Assembly (NCBI GenBank): GCA_017503105.1
Contig: JAFVTS010000024.1
Coordinates: forward strand, 1 to 39,361
Direction of reading: 5' to 3'
DNA from: Clostridia bacterium
GTDB taxonomy: Bacteria; Bacillota; Clostridia; Oscillospirales; CAG-272
DNA: 39,361 nucleotides
Shown here one piece after another: positions 22,607 through 31,822 of the stretch (position 1 is the first letter of the stretch; each line of letters starts with the position of its first letter). The notes under the pieces are model-generated. The model made no database searches, was not told where the DNA came from, and saw nothing but the letters and a program-made list of their open reading frames with translations. A program made the position numbers and the translations under genes.

Positions 22607-23380
22607 ATGAATAATACAGCAAAAAAAATACTGGATATATCGTTAAAGGTCGCAACAAGACTTTTGCTTGTCTTTACCGTCCTTATGATGATTTTTACCA
22701 TATTCACGGTCACAACCGTTGGCAAGAACGATCGCAGCATTTTTGGTTTTAAGTTTTATATCGTAAAGACGGACTCAATGAGTCCCTCGGATAAAAACGC
22801 TGATATGGACGTGCATTTCAGCGCGGGCGATATCGTGATAATCAAAAACGTTGACGACCCTGCAAAAATGCAAGCGGGCGATGTCATTTCGTTCATATCG
22901 ACCAACACGGACAGCTATGGCGAAACGGTAACGCATATGATCCGTGAGGTGAAAAAAGACGATGGCGGAAACGTCGTCGGCTACGTTACCTTCGGTACGA
23001 ATACGGGAACCGACGACGAAGCTATCGTCGAGCCGCCGTACATACTCGGCAAGTATTCGGCAAAGCTTCCGAATATCGGAACGTTCTTCGCGTTTATGAA
23101 GACGACCCCCGGTTATATCGTTTGTATTCTCGTGCCTTTCCTTCTTTTGATTTTGTATAACGGAATGAACGTTATTCGTCTTTTCCGCAAATATAAAAAA
23201 GAGCAGACTGAAATAATGAAAGCCGAAAGAGAAGAGATAGAGGCAGAGAAAAAACAAAACGAGGAGATCCTTCGCGAACTCCAGGCACTGAAAGAACAGC
23301 TGGCAAGACAAAGCGGCGGCGAGGAGCAAACGCACCCTGCCGCGGGCGACGGGGAGAAAGCGAACGACGATCCCGACTGA
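22607..23380 (+). CDS. sipW: SipW-type signal peptidase I (second copy)
   Basis: A 257-residue ER-type signal peptidase. Two N-terminal hydrophobic stretches merge at about 12-38. Catalytic S57 lies in VKTDSMSP and H110 in ETVTHMIREV; the third motif is FGTNTGTDDE (Asp at 136/137). This differs from the GDN of the first copy and hints at different substrate preference. A second membrane helix lies at about 165-185, then a long charged coiled coil (about 195-240) and an acidic tail. Two divergent SipW enzymes in one operon with six substrates suggests division of labour. AAGGAG lies about 10 bases before ATG 22607. Confidence 0.92.
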   Translation: MNNTAKKILDISLKVATRLLLVFTVLMMIFTIFTVTTVGKNDRSIFGFKFYIVKTDSMSPSDKNADMDVHFSAGDIVIIKNVDDPAKMQAGDVISFISTNTDSYGETVTHMIREVKKDDGGNVVGYVTFGTNTGTDDEAIVEPPYILGKYSAKLPNIGTFFAFMKTTPGYIVCILVPFLLLILYNGMNVIRLFRKYKKEQTEIMKAEREEIEAEKKQNEEILRELQALKEQLARQSGGEEQTHPAAGDGEKANDDPD

Positions 23381-23444
23381 CGTCCAAAAGACAGAAGAGG
23401 ACACAGGCGCGCTTGAAATCGGCTTGCCACTATATCGCATAGGG

Positions 23445-23461
23445 ACCGATCACGTATCGGT
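23445..23461 (+). promoter_or_regulatory. Short hairpin between second SipW gene and next substrate gene
   Basis: ACCGAT-cacgt-ATCGGT, in a 150-base gap that otherwise holds only the ribosome site of the next gene. No T-run. Possibly an mRNA processing or stability element. Confidence 0.35.
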
Positions 23462-23531
23462 CGGCGATGAAAATTCTCGATCTTACGCAAAAACAACCGC
23501 AAAACAAAAAATAAATTAAAGGAGATAAATT

Positions 23532-25154
23532 ATGAAAAACGCAAAGACCACTAAGAGAGCGTTGATAAGCAGCGTTATTTCGCTTGTTATTTGCTTTACT
23601 ATGCTTCTCGGCTCTACTTTTGCTTGGTTCACCGACAGCGCAATAAGCTCCGGAAACAAGATCGTTACCGGTAACCTTGACGTTGAGCTTTGGCACCATA
23701 CTGAGAGCGGTTCTACCAATATTACCGCTGAGACCGACCCTGTTTTCTCGGGTGACATCGTTTGGGAACCCGGCAAGACGGAGGTAGCATATTTTTCCAT
23801 CAAGAACAACGGTTCTCTTGACCTCAAGTACAAGGTTGCCGTTGCCGTAACCGAAATTTCCGATCACGACCTCACAGAGGTTATGTATTACGCAATCACT
23901 CCCGATGCTAAGATCGGCACCAACGAGGTGACCGCTTGGGTCGGCAACGACAGCGACGATGCTAAGAGGCTCAATGCGGGCGTTGGTATCACCGAGACCG
24001 ATGCAAATGACGTTACGCTTCTTACGGGTGAGGAACATTTCTTCGCACTCTCTATCCATATGGATGAGGCAGCTACCAACAAGTATATGGGCGAGTCCAT
24101 TACCTTTGACATAAAGGTACTTGCAGGTCAGCTCGCAAGCGAGGAAGACAGCTTCGGCAAGGATTACGATAAGTTCGCAGGTTATCCCGGCGCAGGCTTT
24201 GCACCCGCACTCGCTGACGGACAGGTAGCTGTTGAGATTCCCGTCGTTGGCGATGGTGGCGATAAGGTCGGCTCCGTTATGATCCCCGCAGGTGCGGCAG
24301 AGGATGAAACCGTAGGCTTCACCGCGAAGATATCCAAGAGCACCTACAAGGGTAACTTCACCGTTGCGGCAGGTATGGAGACGGTTGTATACGATGTAAG
24401 CGTTACCAATCTGAAGGCTGACAACACCGCTCCCGTAAAGGCACAGCTTCGCATCGCGGCAGGTCTTGATCCCGATACCGTTAAGCTCTATCACTACGAT
24501 ACCGAGATCGATTGCGTTTACAATCCTTCTACCGGCTACGTAACCTTTGAAACGACGAGCTTCTCTCCGTTCACCGTCGTATTTGACGCTGACTCCGAGT
24601 ATGTTCCCGCGCCCGCTCTTCCCGAAAACGTACCCACCGCAAACGTAACCTACTACCCCGATTGGGTTGGTGCAGACATCGAGTGGGGCAACTTCGGCGG
24701 CTTCGCTCCTACTGAAGGTAAGGAGGCTGTTATTGACGCGGCGTTTGTATTCGAGTGCCCTGCAGAGGTCGATGAGGCATACAAGAATTGGCTCTGCGAC
24801 TTCTACGTATCGCTCGATCAGGATCTTGGCGAGAACGAGATCTTCCTCGCAGGTCAGTACGGCGATTACCTCGTAGGCTTCCATAACGGCGAGCTTACCC
24901 TTGAGGCAGGCACCGAGCTTCCTCTGCTTGGCGCAGCTATTTCGGGCAATATCGATGGCATCACCAACTGGACGTATGCTGACGTTGAGTCGTTCGTCGG
25001 CACGTTCATCTGCGGTGTCGGTAACGTTGAAGATTCTCTCACGGGAGCAACCTTTACCGTTGCACTTCGCTTGATCAACCCCGATAATACCTCTGAGTAT
25101 TATGATGTAAACGTAGTAACCTACACCTTTGGCGGTAGCTACGAAATCAAGTAA
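23532..25154 (+). CDS. SipW-dependent secreted protein, TasA-like plus two beta domains
   Basis: A 540-residue protein. The signal peptide MKNAKTTKRALISSVISLV ends STFAWFTDS, with cleavage expected after A31. Residues about 32-200 are a TasA/camelysin-like beta-sandwich (WEPGKTEVAYFSIKNNGSLDLKY). Residues about 235-360 form a second domain (VKLYHYDTEIDCVYNPSTGYV, FSPFTVVFD) that is also found in the 1923-aa protein. The C-terminal 165 residues are a further beta domain of unknown type. No sortase or membrane anchor is visible. The sequence is acidic and Ala/Gly/Thr-rich, usual for extracellular Clostridial proteins. AAAGGAG precedes ATG 23532. It probably co-assembles with the fibre subunits. 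Confidence 0.85.
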   Translation: MKNAKTTKRALISSVISLVICFTMLLGSTFAWFTDSAISSGNKIVTGNLDVELWHHTESGSTNITAETDPVFSGDIVWEPGKTEVAYFSIKNNGSLDLKYKVAVAVTEISDHDLTEVMYYAITPDAKIGTNEVTAWVGNDSDDAKRLNAGVGITETDANDVTLLTGEEHFFALSIHMDEAATNKYMGESITFDIKVLAGQLASEEDSFGKDYDKFAGYPGAGFAPALADGQVAVEIPVVGDGGDKVGSVMIPAGAAEDETVGFTAKISKSTYKGNFTVAAGMETVVYDVSVTNLKADNTAPVKAQLRIAAGLDPDTVKLYHYDTEIDCVYNPSTGYVTFETTSFSPFTVVFDADSEYVPAPALPENVPTANVTYYPDWVGADIEWGNFGGFAPTEGKEAVIDAAFVFECPAEVDEAYKNWLCDFYVSLDQDLGENEIFLAGQYGDYLVGFHNGELTLEAGTELPLLGAAISGNIDGITNWTYADVESFVGTFICGVGNVEDSLTGATFTVALRLINPDNTSEYYDVNVVTYTFGGSYEIK

Positions 25155-25167
25155 TTTTATTTTAAAC

Positions 25168-25240
25168 ACGCCACCACACCCGAGGGTGTGGCGGCGATAA
25201 AAGGGCACGAACGGACCTTTCGTGTCTTTCTATCGCTGAA
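25168..25240 (+). promoter_or_regulatory. Two consecutive hairpins before the giant Hint-protein gene
   Basis: GC-rich stem CGCCACCACACCC/GGGTGTGGCGGCG (25169-25196), then GGGCACGAA/TTCGTGTC (about 25204-25227). Only a weak T-rich tail follows. They may partly terminate transcription or protect upstream mRNA, which would lower expression of the 5.8-kb gene after them. Confidence 0.55.
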
Positions 25241-25273
25241 ATACAAAAATAAACAATTACAAAAGGAGAAAAA

Positions 25274-28200
25274 ATGAAGAACACGAAGAAGTCACTTGTA
25301 TCAAGAGTGATAGCGCTCGTTTTATGCTTTTCTATGCTTCTCGGATCGTCTTACGCGTGGTTTACCGATTCGGCGATCAGCGAAGGAAACGTAATAAAGA
25401 GCGGTAATTTGGATGTCGAGATGTATTGGTCCGACACGTTTTTGGCAGCTGATTCCGCAGAGTGGAAGAACGCTGACGGAGTTCCCGTATTTACGTATGA
25501 TAATTGGGAGCCCGGCTATACGGAGGTCAAATACGTAAAAGTAAAGAACGCGGGCAATCTTTCGCTCAGATGGCGCTTGTCCATTGAGGCGGAGGGCTTG
25601 GTCACGGACCTTGCCGACGTTATTGACGTTTATTACATAAATCCCGTGTCGTCTTCGGTAAATACTCTTGAAGACAGGAGCAGCTCGGGAGTTCTTTCCG
25701 AAGTTCTTGGTGGCCATAAAGCTACCGAAGGAGTTCTTCTTCCCGAGGGCGAGAGCAGCCCTTTGTACACTTCGGGTGAGGCAATACTCGCCGTCGCTTT
25801 CCATATGCAGGAGGACGCGGGTAACGCTTATCAGGGAATGTCCATAGGCGACGGCTTTAAGCTCAAGCTTATTGCGACGCAGTTCAATTATGAATCCGAC
25901 GTGTTCGGTCCCGATTACGATAAGGACTCGCAGTGGCCGAACGAGGAGTTCACGGGGAATTCCGCGTCGGTGAGCGTCGTTCCAACAGCTGATTCCAAGG
26001 TCTCGTCTGCGGTTAGTATGACGAGCAGCGACGGCGCTATTACCGCGGACGTTCCCGCGGGTGTTAAGCTTCAAAGCGAAACGAGCAAGCTTACCTTAAA
26101 GGTGGGTGACGTTTCCGACAGCCGCGCGAATATCACCCTCAGCGCAACCGAAGCGGCTCTTTCCATAGACGTTCATATTGACGGTGTTGCCGAGGATAAC
26201 GACGTCGTGATGACGATCGGAATCAAAGAGCTTCTGCCCGTCGGACTTAATATGGGTAACTATCGCTTCTACCACGTCGAGGACGGCGTAACCGTGGAAA
26301 TGATACTTCTTGCCGACGGCGCGACCCCCGCTCATAATAACTATGAGTACGACCCCGCAACGGGTGACGTCGTTCTTTACCTTAAGTCGTTCTCCGAGGT
26401 CGCCCTCGTTGCAGATACGGAGAATGCTTGGCAGGGAACCGTCGCGTCTGCTTTCGCGGGAGGCAAGGGAACGGAAGATGAGCCCTACCTTATCGCAAAC
26501 GCCGATCAGCTCGTATATTTCGGCGACTTGATTTCTAACGAAAATGAAACCTATGGCAACAAGTATTATAAGCTGCTCGCCGATATCAACCTTGGCGGAG
26601 AAGAGAATGCCAATAAGGGAAATATCTTCTACCCAATAGGATATACCGCGGTAGGCGGTGAGCTCGCAGCGCTTGGCCTTGATGACGCACCTGAGTTCCT
26701 TTATTTTGAAGAAGATCCCGATTACGCAAGAGGAGTCGTGAGCGCAGCTTCGGAAGAAGCGGCAAAGTGGTACACCTACGGCGGCTCCTTCAAGGGCGTG
26801 TTTGACGGAAACGGAAACAGGATAAGAAATATTTATCAGAACACGTGGCTGATGAAGGGAAATTACAGCGGCAATTATTGGAATGCCGCTATGGGTATCT
26901 TCGGCTACGTTAACGGCGGAACCGTAAAGAACCTTACCGTTGATAACTTCTCCTCGGACGGCGAGTTCACCCCCACGGGCGTTATTGCCGCGTACGCTAC
27001 GAATTCCACCTTTGAAAATATCGCGATCATAAACTGCAATCCCAGAGTTTACAACACAGGTAACGGTGGTATCGTAGGTATAGGCGGAAATTCGGACGAC
27101 CCCGATTCTTACAAGCTGACGTTTACGAATATCACGATCGACAATACCAATAAGATCTCGGCGCTTTGGGGCTCTTGGGACGTTGCTTGCGGCGGTCTTG
27201 TCGGTATGTTCCGCGGCGCAGGTCACGTTTATATGACGAACTGCCACGTAGGTGCGCAGATAGACGTTTATAACGACGTTTGCGGTAACTATCAGTATTA
27301 TTGGTACAGATACTCGGGAATGATGATCGGTACTAATAAAAATATGATCACCGACGCAAACGGTTATACCGTTCCCGAAACCGATAAGTTCCACGCGGAA
27401 GATTGCACCGTTCATTTCGGTGATTGGAACGACTATTACTACTGCGAGCTCGTCGCGAATTCTCTTGCGTCCTACACTCACGACCATCAGTTTAGCCGTC
27501 TTGAACAGATCCAAAGCGTTTCCGAGATTCAGGATGCAAACGGCAATTGGAACAGAACGGGCAACTTTATCTTGATGAACGGCAAGACTCCTACCGACAC
27601 TTGTTATCATATCGTCAAGAATGCCGAAGGCGCCCTTGTTCAGCATAATCACGCTGACGCGGGCGAGGAAGTCGTTGGCGGAAACACCGTTCTTAAAGAG
27701 AATAACCAGCGCGTTTATCTCCCCTTCAATCAGCTCTTTACGGGCTACGGCTGGGGCGTAAAGCATATCCCTGTTTATAACGGCGAGGACTACGCGTTTG
27801 AAGGCATTACTATCCTCGATAGAACCGAGGCTGATTCCGAGGATAAGTTCGAAGCTATCATAAACGGCAAGGGCTTTGAAACAGAAACGACGCTCACTCT
27901 TGGCGAGATATTCAGAGCCCTTGACGGCAAGCAGATAAATCTTCAGACCTTGAAGGTCTTCGTTTCTCCCGTAGGTGAGGGAAGCACTGTAAGTGCCGTC
28001 TATACGCCTAATGCGGAAGATTGGACTTTGGGCACTCTTACGTTCAGCGGAATCGGTGCGGCAAAGATCACTATTACCGATTACACCTATTGTAAGGAAG
28101 CTGTGACCTCCGTTACGATCTTCGACCATCCCGCAAAGGATAAGTTCGTAGCCAACGGAAATCTCACCTTCGAGCACGTCCTTGAGGGCGATACGGTCAA

Positions 28201-31045
28201 TAAGACCCTCGGTGACATTTTCTTCGCTGTTGATGGCGCTGTGATCGACAGTGAGAACGTGATAGTTACCGTAGATTCGGCAAACGGCGCCGAGTGCGTA
28301 TTCGTTCAGGACCTTGAAAATTGGGCTGAATCAACTCTCGCCTTCACGGGCGTAGGTGCTGTTACCGTCACCGTTACCGATCAGAATTACTGTAAAGTAG
28401 CGACCGCGACAGTTGCGGTTGCAAATCCCGAGGAAACAGACGTTATTACTCTGAAATTCCCTAACGTAAATAAATATCTTTACCGCGTGGGTAACAAAAC
28501 CGAGATAAAACTTGATACTTTGTTTGCTGCAATTCCTGAATATGCAACCGCGACGGTAGTATTTGAAACCGTTTCAGGAAACGTATCGGGAGCTTACAAT
28601 AACGGGAACATAAGCTTCACGGGCACGGGTGTTGTAAATATCACCGTTGACACCAACGCCTTCACCGTGGCAAAGACCTTGACCGTTGAGGTAATAAACG
28701 CTACTAACATCACCTCCGCTACCGGAACGACTGCAGGCGGTGATATGGTCCTTCTTTGCGATGTTAATACTACCACATACGTAAACTATTGGAACTGCAC
28801 TCTCTACGGAAACGGATTTACCTATTCTCTCAATGGTGCTCCCACAGATTATAACTCCAAGCAGGGACACGGAATTCTTATTACTCAAAACGCAGTACTT
28901 GATAATCTCGTAATTATCGGTGATGTTTATGATAGCTTTGGCGCATATAAAGACAATCCTAATTATAATGCCGCTATCGATGTGCAAGGGCCTACGATAA
29001 TCCAAAACTGCTATATTGCTAACTGTGCAACTCCTGTTAAAGCGAGAAACAACGTAACTATCACGAATTCCACCTTGTACGGCGGAACGGTAGCTAATTT
29101 GATCATTTTGTCCGGAACGGTAACTTTGGAGGACGTAACTACTGTTAATTACAGCGACGGCAGAGAGCTTGTCGGTATGGGTATCGTTATTCACTCCGAT
29201 GTAGCAGAAGGCGCAAAACTTGTTATCAACGGAACATTGACGCAGTATAATTTCATTAGCGAAAGCGATGAGCCTAACGATGACACCGCAAAGATTCTTT
29301 ATGATGCAATGTTTGACGAATCTTGTAGTAAATATCATTACGGAAACGCTCCTGACCGTTATGTAAATACCGGTATTATCTCAATGTCCCCCAACTTTAC
29401 CAAGGGTAATATAGAGGATAATGCAAGTACGGGTTATGAAGGATTAGATGTTACGATAAATAAAATACCCGGATTCGTATATACGCAGCCTAACATGGTA
29501 GGTTCTGTTAATAACGATTATGATTACGAAAATGATGCTCATAAAGCGTCAGTTCAAGGCGATTATCTCCCGACTCCCGAATTTGATCTTGGCGATCAAG
29601 CTGTATCAGGAGAGGATACGTATATTAAGGGCGATATCAACGGTGTAGAAATTCGTTATATGCAAGGCGAAACACCTTTGACTCTTGATATCACCAAACT
29701 TATGACGGTATACAAGTATGGCGGAGTATATTATGCAGTAAGTGCGATATGCAAAGATGCAAACGGCAATATCGTGAATACGTTTGCTAACACCGGAAGC
29801 TATACGCTTGTATTTACGGTTGAGGATAACGAGTTTTATAATCCTGACGGAACTAAGTCGGATAAATCTGTAACGAGAACCTATGAAGTTCCAATAAGTG
29901 TTATAGTTGCAGAGCCTACGATTAAAGATGCTGTCATCACGATAAAAAATGCAGCGCAAAGCGGTTCTTATTCAGGCTTGACTGACAAAACCATATCATT
30001 CAATCCTTTGAATGCTATTACTATTACAGATGCGGAAGGAACTGTAAATTTAACTACCAATATTGCATCGACAAATATTGTATACGCATCTTCCAGCAGT
30101 GCTTATGCGGGAGAAACGACGATTACTGTAACTTATAGCGACGGACGTGTGCTTGAAATCAAGCTTGGAAAGCCTACGCTTAATTCCCCCGGATCCTCTA
30201 AAGCTATTACTTATGCCAACGACGGTACGATAAAATCTGCCGCAGCGGTAGCAAGTAAATCTGCCACGGGTGGAACGTGGACCGTAACCTCTTACAGCTT
30301 CAAGGGTGCTAACGGAAAGACTGTTACTAATAACACCGTTGTTACCTTCACATTCCCCGACAAGAGCTGCGTTACAGGTGACACGCTTGTAACACTCGCT
30401 GACGGAACTCAGAAGCGAATAGACGAAGTGACGTATGCTGATCAGCTTCTTGTATGGAACTTCTTCGAAGGAAAATATGATGTAGTTCCGTCTGCAATTA
30501 TCTTCTATCACGGTGATGCAGAGTACGATATTCTCAATCTCGAGTTTGAGGACGGTACGGTAGTAAAGGTCATTAACAATCACGGATTCTATTGCGTGGA
30601 AGAAAACAAATTCGTATTTATAAGCGAAGCGAATGTGCAGAATTATATAGGATATAGTTTTGTGAAAGTAAATGGCGATGCTTATTCGTCTGTTAAGCTT
30701 GTTGATTACGAAATAACGCAAGAGTATACAGGTTGCTATTCTATTCAGACAGCAATGCATAACAACTTTATAACGGAGGGTATGTTCTCGCTTACTATTC
30801 CTCATTACGATGGATGGTTTGATTACTTTGAAATCGGAGAAGGTATGAAGTATGACGGAGCAAAGATGCAAGCGGATATAGATACTTATGGTCTTTATGA
30901 TTATGAAGAATTTGCCGAGTATGTAACTTACGAGCAATTCGTTGCATTTAACGGACCGTATCTCAAGGTTTTGGTTGGAAAAGGAATAGTTACTTACGAT
31001 CAAATCATTGAGCTTATAAGCCTTTACGTAAACCCTAACGAATAA
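25274..31045 (+). CDS. Giant SipW-dependent surface protein with C-terminal Hint (hedgehog/intein) domain
   Basis: A 1923-residue protein. SipW-type signal ends SSYAWFTDS (cleavage after A28). Residues about 29-215 are TasA-like. About 235-380 match a domain of the 540-aa neighbour. About 395-660 are a GLUG-like beta-helix. About 860-1140 hold three tandem Ig-like repeats of about 95 residues. About 1145-1330 are a second beta-helix, then Ig-like domains. Residues about 1699-1835 form a Hint domain: C1699-V-T-G-D-T at a Ser-Cys junction, the block-B-like NNHGF, and block-F-like GCYSIQTAMHNNFITEG. An 88-residue acidic tail with Tyr/Phe follows. Unlike splicing inteins, it lacks the final His-Asn plus Cys/Ser/Thr, so N-side cleavage or ester transfer is more likely than splicing. 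DNA after about 28.7 kb is clearly more AT-rich. Confidence 0.87.
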   Translation: MKNTKKSLVSRVIALVLCFSMLLGSSYAWFTDSAISEGNVIKSGNLDVEMYWSDTFLAADSAEWKNADGVPVFTYDNWEPGYTEVKYVKVKNAGNLSLRWRLSIEAEGLVTDLADVIDVYYINPVSSSVNTLEDRSSSGVLSEVLGGHKATEGVLLPEGESSPLYTSGEAILAVAFHMQEDAGNAYQGMSIGDGFKLKLIATQFNYESDVFGPDYDKDSQWPNEEFTGNSASVSVVPTADSKVSSAVSMTSSDGAITADVPAGVKLQSETSKLTLKVGDVSDSRANITLSATEAALSIDVHIDGVAEDNDVVMTIGIKELLPVGLNMGNYRFYHVEDGVTVEMILLADGATPAHNNYEYDPATGDVVLYLKSFSEVALVADTENAWQGTVASAFAGGKGTEDEPYLIANADQLVYFGDLISNENETYGNKYYKLLADINLGGEENANKGNIFYPIGYTAVGGELAALGLDDAPEFLYFEEDPDYARGVVSAASEEAAKWYTYGGSFKGVFDGNGNRIRNIYQNTWLMKGNYSGNYWNAAMGIFGYVNGGTVKNLTVDNFSSDGEFTPTGVIAAYATNSTFENIAIINCNPRVYNTGNGGIVGIGGNSDDPDSYKLTFTNITIDNTNKISALWGSWDVACGGLVGMFRGAGHVYMTNCHVGAQIDVYNDVCGNYQYYWYRYSGMMIGTNKNMITDANGYTVPETDKFHAEDCTVHFGDWNDYYYCELVANSLASYTHDHQFSRLEQIQSVSEIQDANGNWNRTGNFILMNGKTPTDTCYHIVKNAEGALVQHNHADAGEEVVGGNTVLKENNQRVYLPFNQLFTGYGWGVKHIPVYNGEDYAFEGITILDRTEADSEDKFEAIINGKGFETETTLTLGEIFRALDGKQINLQTLKVFVSPVGEGSTVSAVYTPNAEDWTLGTLTFSGIGAAKITITDYTYCKEAVTSVTIFDHPAKDKFVANGNLTFEHVLEGDTVNKTLGDIFFAVDGAVIDSENVIVTVDSANGAECVFVQDLENWAESTLAFTGVGAVTVTVTDQNYCKVATATVAVANPEETDVITLKFPNVNKYLYRVGNKTEIKLDTLFAAIPEYATATVVFETVSGNVSGAYNNGNISFTGTGVVNITVDTNAFTVAKTLTVEVINATNITSATGTTAGGDMVLLCDVNTTTYVNYWNCTLYGNGFTYSLNGAPTDYNSKQGHGILITQNAVLDNLVIIGDVYDSFGAYKDNPNYNAAIDVQGPTIIQNCYIANCATPVKARNNVTITNSTLYGGTVANLIILSGTVTLEDVTTVNYSDGRELVGMGIVIHSDVAEGAKLVINGTLTQYNFISESDEPNDDTAKILYDAMFDESCSKYHYGNAPDRYVNTGIISMSPNFTKGNIEDNASTGYEGLDVTINKIPGFVYTQPNMVGSVNNDYDYENDAHKASVQGDYLPTPEFDLGDQAVSGEDTYIKGDINGVEIRYMQGETPLTLDITKLMTVYKYGGVYYAVSAICKDANGNIVNTFANTGSYTLVFTVEDNEFYNPDGTKSDKSVTRTYEVPISVIVAEPTIKDAVITIKNAAQSGSYSGLTDKTISFNPLNAITITDAEGTVNLTTNIASTNIVYASSSSAYAGETTITVTYSDGRVLEIKLGKPTLNSPGSSKAITYANDGTIKSAAAVASKSATGGTWTVTSYSFKGANGKTVTNNTVVTFTFPDKSCVTGDTLVTLADGTQKRIDEVTYADQLLVWNFFEGKYDVVPSAIIFYHGDAEYDILNLEFEDGTVVKVINNHGFYCVEENKFVFISEANVQNYIGYSFVKVNGDAYSSVKLVDYEITQEYTGCYSIQTAMHNNFITEGMFSLTIPHYDGWFDYFEIGEGMKYDGAKMQADIDTYGLYDYEEFAEYVTYEQFVAFNGPYLKVLVGKGIVTYDQIIELISLYVNPNE

Positions 31046-31075
31046 TTATTTTAAACGAACGAAGGAGGAAACGCT

Positions 31076-31564
31076 TTGGAAGAACAGAATAAAAAAGAAG
31101 AAGTCTTGACCGACAAAGCGTTTTCTCGGATGCTTCTTACGTCGGTTCTCGGAATACTGTTTTGCATAGTTTGTCTTTGCTCGACCACGTTTGCTTGGTT
31201 CACCGACAGCGCACCGAGTGCTCAGAACGAGATCAATGTTGCTGACGAGTGCCTCCTTTCCGTCACCGTTACGGAAAGCGGTGAAGAGCTTGAAAATATC
31301 GAAAGCGGCGTCTTGCTCGAGGCAGGGAAGGAATATACGGTAAAGCTTTCGCTCCCCTCGGGCTCCGCTTCGGGCTACTGTATGATAGTAGCGGGTGACA
31401 ACACCTATTACAGCGATTATATAGCCCGTCACAGCGAAACCGAGCCCCAAACCGTCGTTTTCACCTTGACGGTGGGAGAGGACAGGACGGTCCTCTTCAA
31501 GCCGCACTGGGGCATTTATTCCAAAGATGCCGACGTTGTCGACGGCAAATTACTTATTCCGTAA
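31076..31564 (+). CDS. Small SipW-dependent secreted protein, TTG start
   Basis: A 162-residue substrate and the last gene of the operon. It starts at TTG 31076, 7 bases after AAGGAGG; no ATG is better placed. The n-region is unusually long and charged (MEEQNKKEEVLTDKAF), then a hydrophobic core and TTFAWFTDS, with cleavage expected after A40. The mature part is a short beta domain (LLEAGKEYTVKLSLPSG, PQTVVFTLTVGEDRTVLF) about two thirds of normal TasA-like length. It might cap or modulate the fibre, but that is inference. A strong terminator follows at once. Confidence 0.82.
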   Translation: MEEQNKKEEVLTDKAFSRMLLTSVLGILFCIVCLCSTTFAWFTDSAPSAQNEINVADECLLSVTVTESGEELENIESGVLLEAGKEYTVKLSLPSGSASGYCMIVAGDNTYYSDYIARHSETEPQTVVFTLTVGEDRTVLFKPHWGIYSKDADVVDGKLLIP

Positions 31565-31565
31565 A

Positions 31566-31612
31566 AAAAGCGCCTTGCGTTCTTCAAAAAAAGGAACGCA
31601 AGGTGCTTTTAC
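31566..31612 (+). terminator. Terminator of the SipW operon
   Basis: Stem AAAGCGCCTTGCGTTC with GAACGCAAGGTGCTTTT (one G-T pair), loop TTCAAAAAAAG. It starts within the stop region of the last gene and ends the 13.8-kb operon. Confidence 0.9.
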
Positions 31613-31667
31613 GTCAAAAAATCGGAATGCTGATTTTGCGGTATTTAAACTTAAATAATACAAAAAT

Positions 31668-31795
31668 AGCCACCGTGTACTTGGAGTCATAAGCTTTGGC
31701 AGCTCTCCTTTCCACGGTGGCTCGTTTATATTTGGGTGTTTTTCAGGTGCCGGCTCAGCCAAAATAAGAGATGACGGCTCGCGGCACACCAAACG
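31668..31795 (-). ncRNA. Possible structured RNA or elaborate 3' untranslated region
   Basis: On the minus strand, downstream of the 1675-aa gene. A first hairpin (about 31790-31746: GGTG/CACC, CCG/CGG and AGCC/GGCT stems with internal loops) is followed by an A-rich linker and a long second hairpin. The second has outer stem AGCCACCGTG/CACGGTGGCT (31722-31668) and inner GGAG/CTCC and AGCT/AGCT pairs. It ends in TATTTTTG, so the second hairpin is at least the gene's terminator. The extent of structure beyond a simple terminator suggests a separate RNA, but I do not recognise a known class. Confidence 0.4.
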
Positions 31796-31822
31796 CCTTT
31801 ATTTTAAATAAAAGACTTCGGA

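Noticed and set aside
23430-25208. A 592-codon open frame on the minus strand opposite the 540-aa substrate gene
   Set aside because: No ribosome site or promoter, many Cys/Arg/Ile runs without a fold pattern, and the plus strand carries a clear SipW signal and domain structure. It is a codon-bias shadow.
26096-28177. A 693-codon minus-strand open frame inside the giant gene
   Set aside because: Same shadow effect in the GC-richer half of the gene. The plus frame continues through it with recognisable beta-helix and Ig-like repeats.
31550-31792. An 80-codon minus-strand frame crossing the intergenic region
   Set aside because: It spans two hairpins, including the operon terminator, and has no ribosome site; the region looks like RNA structure instead.
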